A stretch of DNA of 64,000 nucleotides, taken from positions 1-64,000 of the forward strand of contig CAJUAB010000002.1 of the NCBI GenBank assembly GCA_910583845.1, in the 5' to 3' direction. This DNA comes from an uncultured Acetatifactor sp. GTDB taxonomy: Bacteria > Bacillota > Clostridia > Lachnospirales > Lachnospiraceae. The notes under the pieces are model-generated. The model worked only from the letters and a program-made list of their open reading frames with translations. It searched no databases and had not been told where the DNA came from. A program made the position numbers and the translations under genes. Positions 25,983-37,079 of this stretch are shown here, one piece after another (position 1 is the stretch's first letter; each line of letters starts with the position of its first letter).

Positions 25983-26010
25983 AAACAAGTACTGCGAAAA
26001 TTGCAACTGT

Positions 26011-26082
26011 GGCTGATTGGTCAAGCGGTTAAGACGCCGCCCTCTCACGGCGGAAACAGGGGTTCGATTCCCCTATCAGCTG
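26011..26082 (+). tRNA. tRNA-Glu (anticodon CUC)
   Basis: A 72-base cloverleaf. The acceptor stem pairs GGCTGAT with ATCAGCT; the anticodon arm CCGCC-CTCTCAC-GGCGG presents CTC, reading GAG codons; the T arm AGGGG-TTCGATT-CCCCT is complete. CCA is not encoded. A nearly identical copy follows at 26155. Confidence 0.95.
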
Positions 26083-26154
26083 CGCTCTGCCTGATTTGTA
26101 AACAGAAAGATCGGGAGGCAGTGTGGAATTCCACAGACAGTAAAAAGACAGTAT

Positions 26155-26226
26155 GGCTGATTGGTCAAGCGGTCAAGACGCCGCCCTCTCACGGCGGAAA
26201 CAGGGGTTCGATTCCCCTATCAGCTG
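26155..26226 (+). tRNA. tRNA-Glu (anticodon CUC), second copy
   Basis: Identical to the copy at 26011 except for one base in the D loop (GGTCAAG instead of GGTTAAG). The two genes are separated by 72 bases and presumably share the upstream promoter. CCA is not encoded. Confidence 0.95.
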
Positions 26227-26293
26227 TTGTTCATGACAATAGAATTCCTACAGAGTGTGGATTTTATTGCTTTAAAAGAACAGCCCAACCCGG

Positions 26294-26328
26294 AAAATGT
26301 CGGAAACCTGTGTTTCGGACATTTTTTT
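26294..26328 (+). terminator. Terminator after tRNA-Glu pair
   Basis: AATGTCGGAAAC and GTTTCGGACATT form a 12-base stem with one mismatch around a CTGT loop, followed by seven T residues. It ends the tRNA transcript. The rest of the gap to 26603 holds GC-rich sequence and the promoter at 26570. Confidence 0.8.
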
Positions 26329-26569
26329 GTGTAGAAAAACAGAATGGGCGAGGGCTGCAGGCAGGCCTGTTCCCGGGCGCTGCTGACGATTTCAGGCATT
26401 TCCGGCGAAAAAGAGAGAACAATTCCGCAGGCATCGGTTCCGCTGTGGTTGATACTGGCCTTGACGGGACTGTCGCTTATAATGGACCGGCGCGCGCCGG
26501 AGGCGGCGGAACTGTGGGTCGGCGGCCGTCTGGGGGCAATGCGCGATCGTCCGCGAACGGCGCTTTCCC

Positions 26570-26598
26570 TTGACAATTCGCGCGGATCGCGATATATT
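26570..26598 (+). promoter_or_regulatory. Consensus promoter facing a minus-strand gene
   Basis: TTGACA, 17 bases, TATATT: a near-perfect vegetative promoter. Transcription would start near 26605 and run directly antisense through the small gene at 26604-26861. A short frame of 11 or 22 codons with AAGGAG nearby is the only plus-strand coding possibility. Confidence 0.55.
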
Positions 26599-26603
26599 AT
26601 GTC

Positions 26604-26861
26604 CTATGAGGAAGGAGACTGGGAATCATCCTGATTCTGGAAAAATTCCAGGCATGCCAGAAGCTGCTTCATGATTTTTTCGTCCTCCCTGTGGACCCGG
26701 TCCAGATAGGCGGTGGTGCGCCGGTCGATCTGCTCTTTTGTGTGCGTCATAAACCAGAGCGGACGGGCGACGGGCTTGTAGAAGAGCAGATCCCGGTTCA
26801 TCCAGTGGTAATGATAATAAGTCTGAATCTTTCGCCATAGGCTGATGTGTTCTTTTTCCAT
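26604..26861 (-). CDS. Small hypothetical protein
   Basis: An 85-residue charged protein starting MEKEHISLWRKIQTYYHYHW; no family recognised and no membrane segment. ATG 26861 is preferred to the in-frame start at 26933 because AAAGGAT lies 9 bases upstream. It is transcribed divergently from the GDP-fucose synthase gene and faces a strong opposing promoter at its 3' end. Confidence 0.6.
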   Translation of the reverse strand: MEKEHISLWRKIQTYYHYHWMNRDLLFYKPVARPLWFMTHTKEQIDRRTTAYLDRVHREDEKIMKQLLACLEFFQNQDDSQSPSS

Positions 26862-27017
26862 AAGTGTGCATCCTTTCTCAATATATTTTTTGCATGGATG
26901 TATTGTTAGATGTACGAAACGGTACACAACCAATATGCTACTGCATAATTATAACCTGATTTTCGGAAAACCGCAATAGTTTTTGTCTAAAATTATGAGA
27001 ATGGAGTTGCTGTGGAT

Positions 27018-27962
27018 ATGATGGAGAAAAATGCGAAAATATACGTGGCGGGACATCGGGGGATGGTGGGGAGCGCCATCCTGCGGGAATTGGAAAGACA
27101 GGGCTATGGGAATATTATCACCCGTACTCATCAGCAGCTGAATCTGTGCAGCCAGCAGGCGGTGGAGGATTTCTTCGCGGAGGAAAAGCCGGAATATGTG
27201 TTCCTTGCGGCGGCAAAAGTAGGGGGTATCATGGCCAATGACAGCGCGTTGGCGGATTTCATGTATGACAATATGATGCTGGAGATGAATGTGATTCACA
27301 GCGCCTGGAAGTATGGCTGCAGGAAACTGGAATTTCTGGGGTCTTCCTGTATCTATCCCCGGCTGGCGCCCCAGCCCATGAAGGAGAGCTGTCTGCTCAC
27401 CGGGGAGCTGGAGAAGACCAACGAGGCCTATGCCCTGGCCAAGATTTCCGGGCTGAAATACTGCGAGTTTCTGAACCGGCAGTACGGGACGGATTTTATC
27501 TCCGTGATGCCAACCAATCTGTACGGGCCGAATGACAATTATCATCCCACCCACAGCCATGTGCTGCCCGCGCTGATCCGGCGCTTTCATGAGGCGAAGG
27601 AACAGGGGCTTCCCCATGTGACCTGCTGGGGGGACGGCAGCGCTCTGCGGGAATTTCTCTATGTGGATGATCTGGCCGAACTGTGCGTATTTCTGATGAA
27701 TCACTACAGCGGCAATGAGACGGTGAACGGAGGAACGGGAAAAGAGCTGAGCGTCAGGGAGCTTGCGCGGATCGTGGCAGAGGTGATCGGCTATGAGGGA
27801 GAGATCCGCTGGGATGCCAGCAAGCCCAACGGAACGCCCAGAAAGCTCCTGGATGTGAGCAAGGCCAGGGCGCTGGGCTGGCAGTACCACACGGAACTGG
27901 AGGAGGGAATCCGGCTGGCGTACGATGACTTTTTGCATAATCCCATGCGGGCGGAGCGGTGA
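27018..27962 (+). CDS. fcl: GDP-L-fucose synthase
   Basis: A 314-residue short-chain dehydrogenase that epimerises and reduces GDP-4-keto-6-deoxy-mannose to GDP-L-fucose. The NADP-binding motif is AGHRGMVGSAI; the catalytic Ser lies in GSSCIYP and the Tyr/Lys pair in YALAK. The family-typical NLYGPNDNY is present. The start could be GTG 27012 (5 bases from GGAG) or ATG 27018. The partner gene for GDP-mannose 4,6-dehydratase is not in this window, so the gene is solitary here. Confidence 0.9.
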   Translation: MMEKNAKIYVAGHRGMVGSAILRELERQGYGNIITRTHQQLNLCSQQAVEDFFAEEKPEYVFLAAAKVGGIMANDSALADFMYDNMMLEMNVIHSAWKYGCRKLEFLGSSCIYPRLAPQPMKESCLLTGELEKTNEAYALAKISGLKYCEFLNRQYGTDFISVMPTNLYGPNDNYHPTHSHVLPALIRRFHEAKEQGLPHVTCWGDGSALREFLYVDDLAELCVFLMNHYSGNETVNGGTGKELSVRELARIVAEVIGYEGEIRWDASKPNGTPRKLLDVSKARALGWQYHTELEEGIRLAYDDFLHNPMRAER

Positions 27963-27989
27963 TGCGCCCAGATCCTCTCCGGTGGGGAC

Positions 27990-28028
27990 AAAAAAGAGGA
28001 GCGCGGCTTGTGCCGGACTCCTCTTTTT
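27990..28028. terminator. Bidirectional terminator between convergent genes
   Basis: AAAAAGAGGAG and CTCCTCTTTTT form an 11-base stem around a CG-rich loop, with A and T tracts on both sides. It serves the fucose synthase on the plus strand and the XRE regulator on the minus strand. Confidence 0.85.
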
Positions 28029-28055
28029 GACCATAAAATTTATGATATCTAAAAT

Positions 28056-28526
28056 CTAGAGACATTCGTCATCGGGAACCTCAGCCCAGGCCTCCCCCTC
28101 TGCATCCTCGTTCTCCGGTTCGGGGTCGGGAGATTCGAAATCAAAAGATTCATGCCCGGGTCCGGAGAGGGACGGCAGGCTGGCGCCGTCGCAGGCCGAC
28201 AGCATGGTGAGATATTTGACAAGATCCCTGCGTCCTTCCAAAGACAGGTCCAGAATGGCGTTCATGATATCTCCGGCGGTATATTGGTCGATCAGCTCCT
28301 GCTCCAGGGCGTCCACAGGAGATATGTAATCCGTTCGGTTCAACAGGTAGTCGGCCGATACATGGAAATAGCTGGCAAGTTTGCTGAGGGTTTTCAGATC
28401 CGGGGAGTGGATGCCGTTTTCGTAATTGGATATGGTGCCTACTGACACGTGCAGATATACGGCCAGCTGTTTCTGGTAGATTCCCCGCGCTACCCGCAGG
28501 CGGTACAGTTTTTCTCCGAAGTCCAT
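28056..28526 (-). CDS. XRE-family transcriptional regulator
   Basis: A 156-residue protein with an N-terminal Cro/CI-type helix-turn-helix (about residues 5-60: LYRLRVARGIYQKQLAVYLHV, recognition helix in SVGTISNYENG) and a C-terminal helical domain ending in an acidic Asp/Glu/Pro tail of about 35 residues. ATG 28526 is used because AGGAG is then 7 bases upstream; ATG 28532 is too close. Its targets are unknown. It ends against the terminator shared with fcl. Confidence 0.85.
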   Translation of the reverse strand: MDFGEKLYRLRVARGIYQKQLAVYLHVSVGTISNYENGIHSPDLKTLSKLASYFHVSADYLLNRTDYISPVDALEQELIDQYTAGDIMNAILDLSLEGRRDLVKYLTMLSACDGASLPSLSGPGHESFDFESPDPEPENEDAEGEAWAEVPDDECL

Positions 28527-28739
28527 AATCATTCTCCTGCTCTTTGGATGTTTTTATAATGTAGTATATTGTAACGCATTTTTCGCGAAGGGAAATGGCA
28601 TTATAGGGTTTGCATAAATTTTGATTTTATGAAACGTAAAATTAAGAATAGATGAAGCGGGAAAGCGGACGAGGGGCTCTGAAAGAGGGAAGGAGACTGA
28701 CAAAACGCGCCAAATCCGGGATTTTTTCACAAAAGTGTA

Positions 28740-28768
28740 TTGACAAGCATCCTGCAAAGGCATATACT
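28740..28768 (+). promoter_or_regulatory. Promoter of the rimP-nusA-infB operon
   Basis: TTGACA, 17 bases, TATACT: a near-consensus vegetative promoter about 90 bases before rimP. It is the main visible promoter for the ten genes to ribF. The rest of the 320-base gap after the XRE gene is AT-rich and holds nothing else I recognise. Confidence 0.75.
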
Positions 28769-28799
28769 GAGGAAGAATTGAAGATTGAAAATGAGAGTG

Positions 28800-28825
28800 A
28801 GAGTGGTTGCAAGCCACTCTTTCTT
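28800..28825 (+). promoter_or_regulatory. Attenuator-like hairpin in rimP leader
   Basis: AGAGTGG and CCACTCT make a perfect 7-base stem around TTGCAAG, followed by TTCTT. It lies in the transcript between the promoter and rimP. NusA-containing operons are commonly controlled by leader termination, so this may be a weak attenuator. Confidence 0.5.
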
Positions 28826-28854
28826 GATGTTATAGCCGAAGGAAAGAGGGAGAC

Positions 28855-29319
28855 ATGTCAAAGAGAGAGGATTATGAAACCAGGACAGAGGCGCTTTTGC
28901 AGCCCATAGCCGCGGCTATGGGGGTGGAGATCTATGATGTGGAATATGTGAAGGAGGGCAGCGACTATTATCTGCGGGCCTATATTGACAAGACACAGGG
29001 AGTCAGCATCGTGGACTGCGAGAATGTGAGCCGGGCGTTGTCCGACGCGCTGGACCGGGAAGACTTTATTCCGGACGCCTATATTCTGGAGGTGAGCAGT
29101 CCGGGGCTGGGGCGCGCGCTTAAGAAAGACAGACATCTTGCATACAGCATTGGCCAGGAGGTGGAGATCAGACTGTATAAGCCTCTGGAGGGGGTCAAGG
29201 AGTTTTCCGGCGCGCTGAAATCCTTTGACGGAGACAGCATTGTGATCACGGAGGAGACAGGGGACCGCGTTTTTGCGAGAAATGATATAGCTGTGATACG
29301 ATTGGCGCTTGACTTTTAA
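28855..29319 (+). CDS. rimP: Ribosome maturation factor RimP
   Basis: A 154-residue protein needed for 30S subunit maturation. The N-terminal alpha/beta domain contains DVEYVKEGSDYYLRAYID and the conserved YILEVSSPGLGRAL; a C-terminal SH3-like barrel follows. It is the first gene of the operon, ahead of nusA, as in most Firmicutes. ATG 28855 follows GGAAAGAGGGAG. Confidence 0.95.
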   Translation: MSKREDYETRTEALLQPIAAAMGVEIYDVEYVKEGSDYYLRAYIDKTQGVSIVDCENVSRALSDALDREDFIPDAYILEVSSPGLGRALKKDRHLAYSIGQEVEIRLYKPLEGVKEFSGALKSFDGDSIVITEETGDRVFARNDIAVIRLALDF

Positions 29320-29360
29320 CAGGGATTGCCCAGGGGGGCAGAATGGAGGAAAAGTAGAAA

Positions 29361-30623
29361 ATGAATAAGGAACTGATGGAGGCACTGGATATTCTGGAAA
29401 AGGAGAAGGAGATCAGCAAGGAGACTTTGTTTGAGGCCATAGAAAATTCGCTTCTCACCGCCTGCAAGAATCATTTCGGCAAGGCGGACAATGTCAAGGT
29501 GGAGATTGACCGTGAGACCTGTGATTTCCTGTGCTATATGGAAAAGGAAGTGGTGGAGACCAGGGAGGATGTGGAGGACAGTGTGCTGCAGATCGCTCTG
29601 GAGGATGCCAGAGAACTTTCCCAGAAGGCCCAGGTGGGCGATATCCTGAATGTGGAGGTCAAATCCAGAGAGTTCGGGCGTATAGCCACCCAGAATGCCA
29701 AGAATGTGATCCTGCAGAAGATCCGTGAGGAAGAGCGCAGCGTGATTTATAACCAGTATTTTGAGAAGGAGAAAGACGTGGTGACCGGTGTGGTGCAGCG
29801 CTATATCGGTCGGAACATCAGTATAAATCTGGGCAAGGCGGATGCCATGCTCACCGAGAGCGAACAGGTTCGCGGAGAAGTGTTCATGCCCACCGAGCGT
29901 ATCAAGGTATATGTGCTGGAAGTGAAAAATACGCCCAAGGGCCCCCGCATCAATGTGAGCCGCACCCATCCCGAACTGGTGAAGAGGCTGTTCGAGTCCG
30001 AGGTTACGGAGATCAAGGACGGCACGGTGGAGATCATGAGTATTGCCCGTGAGGCGGGAAGCCGTACCAAGCTGGCGGTCTGGTCCCACAATCCCAACGT
30101 GGACGCGGTGGGAGCCTGCGTGGGTCTCAACGGCGCCAGGGTCAACGCCATCGTGGAGGAGCTGCGGGGCGAAAAGATTGATATCGTGAACTGGGATGAG
30201 AACCCGGGCAATCTGATTCAGAACGCCCTGTCCCCCGCGAAGATCGTGGCTGTGTTCGCGGACCCCGACGAGAAGACCGCCAAGGTGGTGGTGCCGGATT
30301 ACCAGCTGTCCCTGGCCATCGGCAAGGAAGGCCAGAACGCCCGGCTGGCCGCCAGACTTACCGGTTACAAGATTGATATCAAGTCCGAGACCCAGGCCAA
30401 GGACGCGCCGGGCTTCCGCTATGAGGATTACATGGACGACGAGTATGACGAAGACGAGGATTACATTGAGGAGTATGAAGGCGGAGACGGAGAGTACGGC
30501 GGAGAAGAAGAGGGCGATGCCGGATATGACGGGGAATATGAGGACGGAGAGTACGGCGGAGAGGAAGAGAGCGACGCCGGGGATGCCGGAGAATCCGAAG
30601 ATGACGGCGTAGAACAGGAATAA
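29361..30623 (+). CDS. nusA: Transcription elongation factor NusA
   Basis: A 420-residue NusA, which binds RNA polymerase and RNA to modulate pausing, termination and antitermination. Order: N-terminal polymerase-binding domain (about 1-125), S1 domain (about 130-200) and two KH domains (about 200-345; KAVVVPDYQLSLAIGKEG-like segment). The last ~65 residues are an acidic, repetitive extension rich in Glu, Asp, Gly and Tyr (units such as EYGGEEE), far more acidic than in Bacillus NusA (about 370 residues). Confidence 0.95.
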   Translation: MNKELMEALDILEKEKEISKETLFEAIENSLLTACKNHFGKADNVKVEIDRETCDFLCYMEKEVVETREDVEDSVLQIALEDARELSQKAQVGDILNVEVKSREFGRIATQNAKNVILQKIREEERSVIYNQYFEKEKDVVTGVVQRYIGRNISINLGKADAMLTESEQVRGEVFMPTERIKVYVLEVKNTPKGPRINVSRTHPELVKRLFESEVTEIKDGTVEIMSIAREAGSRTKLAVWSHNPNVDAVGACVGLNGARVNAIVEELRGEKIDIVNWDENPGNLIQNALSPAKIVAVFADPDEKTAKVVVPDYQLSLAIGKEGQNARLAARLTGYKIDIKSETQAKDAPGFRYEDYMDDEYDEDEDYIEEYEGGDGEYGGEEEGDAGYDGEYEDGEYGGEEESDAGDAGESEDDGVEQE

Positions 30624-30635
30624 GGGGGCGGCGCG

Positions 30636-30908
30636 ATGGCAAAGAAGGTTCCCTTGCGGCAGTGCGTCGGCTGCGGCGAGATGAAGGACAAGAGACAGAT
30701 GATGAGAGTCCTGCGAACCGCTGACGGGGCAATCTGCCTGGATGTGACAGGAAAAAAGAATGGCAGGGGCGCATATATTTGTACACAGAGGGAATGTCTG
30801 CAAAAGGCCCGCGGAAACAAAGGGCTGGAGCGCTCCTTTAAGATGAGTATTTCCGAGGAAATATATGAAACCCTGGATAAGGAGTTTAACAATATTGAGG
30901 CAAAATAA
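30636..30908 (+). CDS. ylxR: YlxR/DUF448 RNA-binding protein (RnpM-like)
   Basis: A 90-residue basic protein of the YlxR family, always found between nusA and infB in Firmicutes. The diagnostic LRQCVGCGEMKDKRQMMRV is at the N-terminus and GRGAYIC in the middle. In Bacillus it has been reported to bind the RNase P RNA. It is 12 bases after nusA and overlaps the next gene by 14 bases. Confidence 0.92.
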   Translation: MAKKVPLRQCVGCGEMKDKRQMMRVLRTADGAICLDVTGKKNGRGAYICTQRECLQKARGNKGLERSFKMSISEEIYETLDKEFNNIEAK

Positions 30909-31231
30909 AGTATTATCATTGCTGGGGCTGGCAACCAGAGGGCATAATCTGGTGAGCGGTGAATTTCAGACGGAGAACGCGGTAAAAAGTGGATGCGCTA
31001 TGCTGGTTATCGTGGCAGAGGATGCGTCAGCGAATACCAAAAAGTTTTTTACAGACAAGAGTTCCTATTATGGTGTTCCGATCTGTCAGTATGGGACCAA
31101 GGAGATTCTGGGCGGGGCCATAGGAAAGGAACAGAGGTCTTCTCTGGCAGTATGCGATGCAGGTTTGGCACAGGCGGTTATGAGGGCACTGGAGGGTGAA
31201 GGTGTCTGCCAGGTAAAGGGAGGTAGTGAGC

Positions 31232-31254
<23 letters not shown>
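30895..31254 (+). CDS. ylxQ: YlxQ, L7Ae-family RNA-binding protein
   Basis: A 119-residue L7Ae/L30e-fold protein: LSLLGLATRGHNLVSGE and a NTKKFFTDKSSYYGVPI segment match the YlxQ family, which binds kink-turn RNA. The start is taken as TTG 30895, since AAGGAG lies 10 bases before it and family members begin just before the LSLLGLA segment. The ATG at 30865 would add ten residues from within ylxR. The stop overlaps infB by 23 bases. Confidence 0.85.
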
Positions 31255-34579
<3,325 letters not shown>

Positions 34580-34599
34580 GGGGCAGAGATATGTGCAAA

Positions 34600-34628
34600 T
34601 CCGGGGGAGCCCATGGGGTTCCCCCTTC
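34600..34628 (+). other. Intercistronic hairpin between infB and rbfA
   Basis: GGGGGAGCCC and GGGTTCCCCC can form a strong stem immediately after infB. It has no T tract, so it is more likely an RNA-processing or stability element than a terminator. Confidence 0.45.
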
Positions 34629-34644
34629 CGGGAAGGCAGGATCT

Positions 34645-35034
34645 ATGAGAAAAAACAGCATTAAAAACACCCGTATCAACGGGGAAGTCCAGCGTGCTCT
34701 GGCAGAAATTATCCGCAGCGGGATCAAGGACCCCCGCATCAGTCCCCTGACCAGCGTGGTGGCCGTGGAAGTGGCCCCCGACCTGAAAAGCTGTAAGGCC
34801 TGGATCAGTGTGCTGGGGGGGGACGAGGCCAGAGAGGCCACCTGCCAGGGGCTGAGGAGCGCGGAAGGGTATATACGCTCCCAGCTGGCCAAAACCATCA
34901 ACCTGCGCAACACGCCGGTGATCACTTTTGTGATGGACCAGTCCATCGAGTACGGTGTGAACATGTCCAGAAGAATAGACGAGGTGATCAGCGCCGACGA
35001 AGAGGCGGGGAAGAAAAGTGAGGAAGATCAGTGA
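34645..35034 (+). CDS. rbfA: Ribosome-binding factor A
   Basis: A 129-residue KH-fold protein that binds the 30S subunit and assists 16S rRNA 5'-end maturation. Recognised from RINGEVQRALAEIIR at the N-terminus, DPRISPLTSVVAVEVAPDL and the C-terminal NTPVITFVMDQSIEYG. ATG 34645 is the conserved start, with GGAAGGCAGG upstream. The stop overlaps the GTG start of the DHH gene by 4 bases. Confidence 0.93.
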   Translation: MRKNSIKNTRINGEVQRALAEIIRSGIKDPRISPLTSVVAVEVAPDLKSCKAWISVLGGDEAREATCQGLRSAEGYIRSQLAKTINLRNTPVITFVMDQSIEYGVNMSRRIDEVISADEEAGKKSEEDQ

Positions 35035-36017
35035 ATATTTTACAGGAATGCCAGGGAGCTTCCCGTGTCGCCATCACCGGACATGTCCGGCCTGACGGCG
35101 ACTGCGTGGGCTCCTGTCTGGCGCTTTACCAGTATCTGAGAAAAAAGATGCCCCAGGCCCAGGTGCGGGTGTATCTGGAGAAGCCCGCGGAAATCTTCGC
35201 CTGCGTCAAGGGCTTTGACGATATAGACAGCCAGTGTGAAGACACCGATCCCTACGATGTCTTTTTTGTGCTGGACAGCGTGCCGGAGCGCATGATGGAG
35301 CCTGCCGGAAAGCTCTTTGACAAGGCCCGCAAAACCATTAACATAGACCATCACATCAGCAACACCGGGACCTGCGATGTCTTCCGGGTAGTGCCGGAGG
35401 CCAGTTCCACCGCGGAGCTGATTTACGAACTGATAGACAGGGAGTCGCTGGACGCCGATCTGGCCATGGCGATTTACATAGGGATTATACACGATACAGG
35501 GGTATTCCAGTACTCCAACACCTCCCCCAGGACCATGGAGATCGGAGCCGATCTGATTCGCTGGGGATTTGATTTTCCCAGGCTGATTCTGGAGACCTTT
35601 TACCAGAGAACCTATCTGCAGAGTCAGGTGTTGGGCCGGGTGCTTCTGGAGAGCGTCCGCTTTATGGACGGAAAATGCATAGTCAGCTGCCTGGACCGCA
35701 AAATCATGGATTTCTATGAGGTGGAGCACGCGGATCTGGACGGAATCGTGAATCATCTGCGCAATATAAAGGGGATTCACTGCGCGGTCTTCATGTATCA
35801 GACAGGCGTGCTGGAGTACAAGGTGAGCCTGCGTTCCGACGAGTGGGTGGATGTGTCCAAAGTGGCGGCTTTTTTTGGCGGCGGCGGGCATATGCGGGCG
35901 GCGGGCTGCAATATGAAGGGAACCTTCCACGACTGTGTGAACAATCTTTCCCTTCATATCAAGGAGCAGATGGAAAGCCGTCTCTCCGTCCAGGAAGACG
36001 GGGACAGGCAGGAGTGA
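35031..36017 (+). CDS. nrnA: DHH phosphoesterase, NrnA-like oligoribonuclease
   Basis: A 328-residue DHH/DHHA1 phosphoesterase. N-terminal motifs are GHVRPDGDCVGS, DSVPE and INIDHHISN; the C-terminal DHHA1 domain contains GGGGHMRAAG. Members degrade nano-RNAs and dephosphorylate pAp. It starts with GTG at 35031, overlapping rbfA (GTGA) with GAGGAA upstream, so translation is coupled. Confidence 0.9.
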   Translation: MNILQECQGASRVAITGHVRPDGDCVGSCLALYQYLRKKMPQAQVRVYLEKPAEIFACVKGFDDIDSQCEDTDPYDVFFVLDSVPERMMEPAGKLFDKARKTINIDHHISNTGTCDVFRVVPEASSTAELIYELIDRESLDADLAMAIYIGIIHDTGVFQYSNTSPRTMEIGADLIRWGFDFPRLILETFYQRTYLQSQVLGRVLLESVRFMDGKCIVSCLDRKIMDFYEVEHADLDGIVNHLRNIKGIHCAVFMYQTGVLEYKVSLRSDEWVDVSKVAAFFGGGGHMRAAGCNMKGTFHDCVNNLSLHIKEQMESRLSVQEDGDRQE

Positions 36018-36026
36018 GGCAGGAAG

Positions 36027-36971
36027 ATGATACATGGCATAGTGATTATCCATAAGGAAAAGGGCTTCACCTCCCACGATGTGGTGGCGAAAATGCGGGG
36101 CATCTGCGGTCAGAAAAAAATAGGCCACACCGGTACGCTGGACCCGGAGGCCACGGGAGTGCTGCCCCTGTGTCTGGGCAGCGGAACTAGGCTCTGCGAC
36201 ATGCTCACCGACAAGGACAAGGAGTATGTGGCGGATCTTTTGCTGGGGGTGGAGACGGATACCCAGGATCTGACGGGGAGTGTTCTGGCCCGGCATCCGG
36301 TGGAGGTTACGCAGGAGCAGGTCCGGGAGGCGGCGCTGTCCTTCCGGGGCAGCTACAGTCAGATTCCCCCCATGTATTCCGCGCTGAAGGTAAATGGAAA
36401 GAAACTTTACGAACTGGCCCGGGAGGGCCGGGAAGTGGAGCGCCGGGCCCGGGAGGTGCGGATTGAGGAGATCGAGATTCTCAAGATGCGGCTTCCGGAA
36501 GTGAAGCTGAGAGTGGTCTGTAGCAAGGGAACCTATATCCGGACTCTGTGCGCGGATATCGGGGAAAAGCTGGGCTGCGGCGGGGCCATGGCAAGCCTGA
36601 CCCGCACCAGGGTGGGGCGTTTTTCCCTGGGGGATGCCCTTACGCTGGGGCAATTGCAGGAGCTGAAGGACCAGGGGCGGCTGCAGGAGGCGGTGATGCC
36701 GGTGGAAAGCGTGTTCGTCAGCTGTCCGGTGCTGCATGTGCGCCGGGACCTGGAGAAGCTCCTTTGCAACGGCAATCCCCTTACGGTGGAGCAGACGGCG
36801 GAGCGGGAGCAGTACGCGCCGGGCCGCTGGGTGCGGGTCTGTCGGCCGGATAACCGTTTCGCGGGCATCTACGCTTATGATGAAAGCAAGGGGCGATATC
36901 AGCCGGTAAAGATGTTTCTGGAACAGGATTGTACTTGCGAGAGCCGGAGCATGTCAGATCAGTCATTGTGA
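36027..36971 (+). CDS. truB: tRNA pseudouridine(55) synthase TruB
   Basis: A 314-residue pseudouridine synthase that modifies U55 in the T loop of tRNA. The catalytic Asp is in HTGTLDPEATGVLP, and YSALKVNGKKLYELAREG and the C-terminal TRTRVGRF are family landmarks. It follows the DHH gene by 10 bases. A PUA-like C-terminal domain is present. Confidence 0.95.
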   Translation: MIHGIVIIHKEKGFTSHDVVAKMRGICGQKKIGHTGTLDPEATGVLPLCLGSGTRLCDMLTDKDKEYVADLLLGVETDTQDLTGSVLARHPVEVTQEQVREAALSFRGSYSQIPPMYSALKVNGKKLYELAREGREVERRAREVRIEEIEILKMRLPEVKLRVVCSKGTYIRTLCADIGEKLGCGGAMASLTRTRVGRFSLGDALTLGQLQELKDQGRLQEAVMPVESVFVSCPVLHVRRDLEKLLCNGNPLTVEQTAEREQYAPGRWVRVCRPDNRFAGIYAYDESKGRYQPVKMFLEQDCTCESRSMSDQSL

Positions 36972-37079
36972 CGCGCATCCGGCGGAAAGGTTTTTTCAGA
37001 CACCACCAAGGACGACACGCGCCGGGAAGGAAGAAGAATCCTACCGCCGTGCATATAAGGAGTTGCGGGCAGATCAGAC

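Noticed and set aside
26001..26573. 190-codon frame crossing both tRNA-Glu genes
   Set aside because: Composed of translated tRNA sequence (a repeated block) and non-coding DNA.
29316..30803. 495-codon minus-strand open frame
   Set aside because: Antisense to nusA; long only because GC-rich coding sequence leaves few stops on the other strand.
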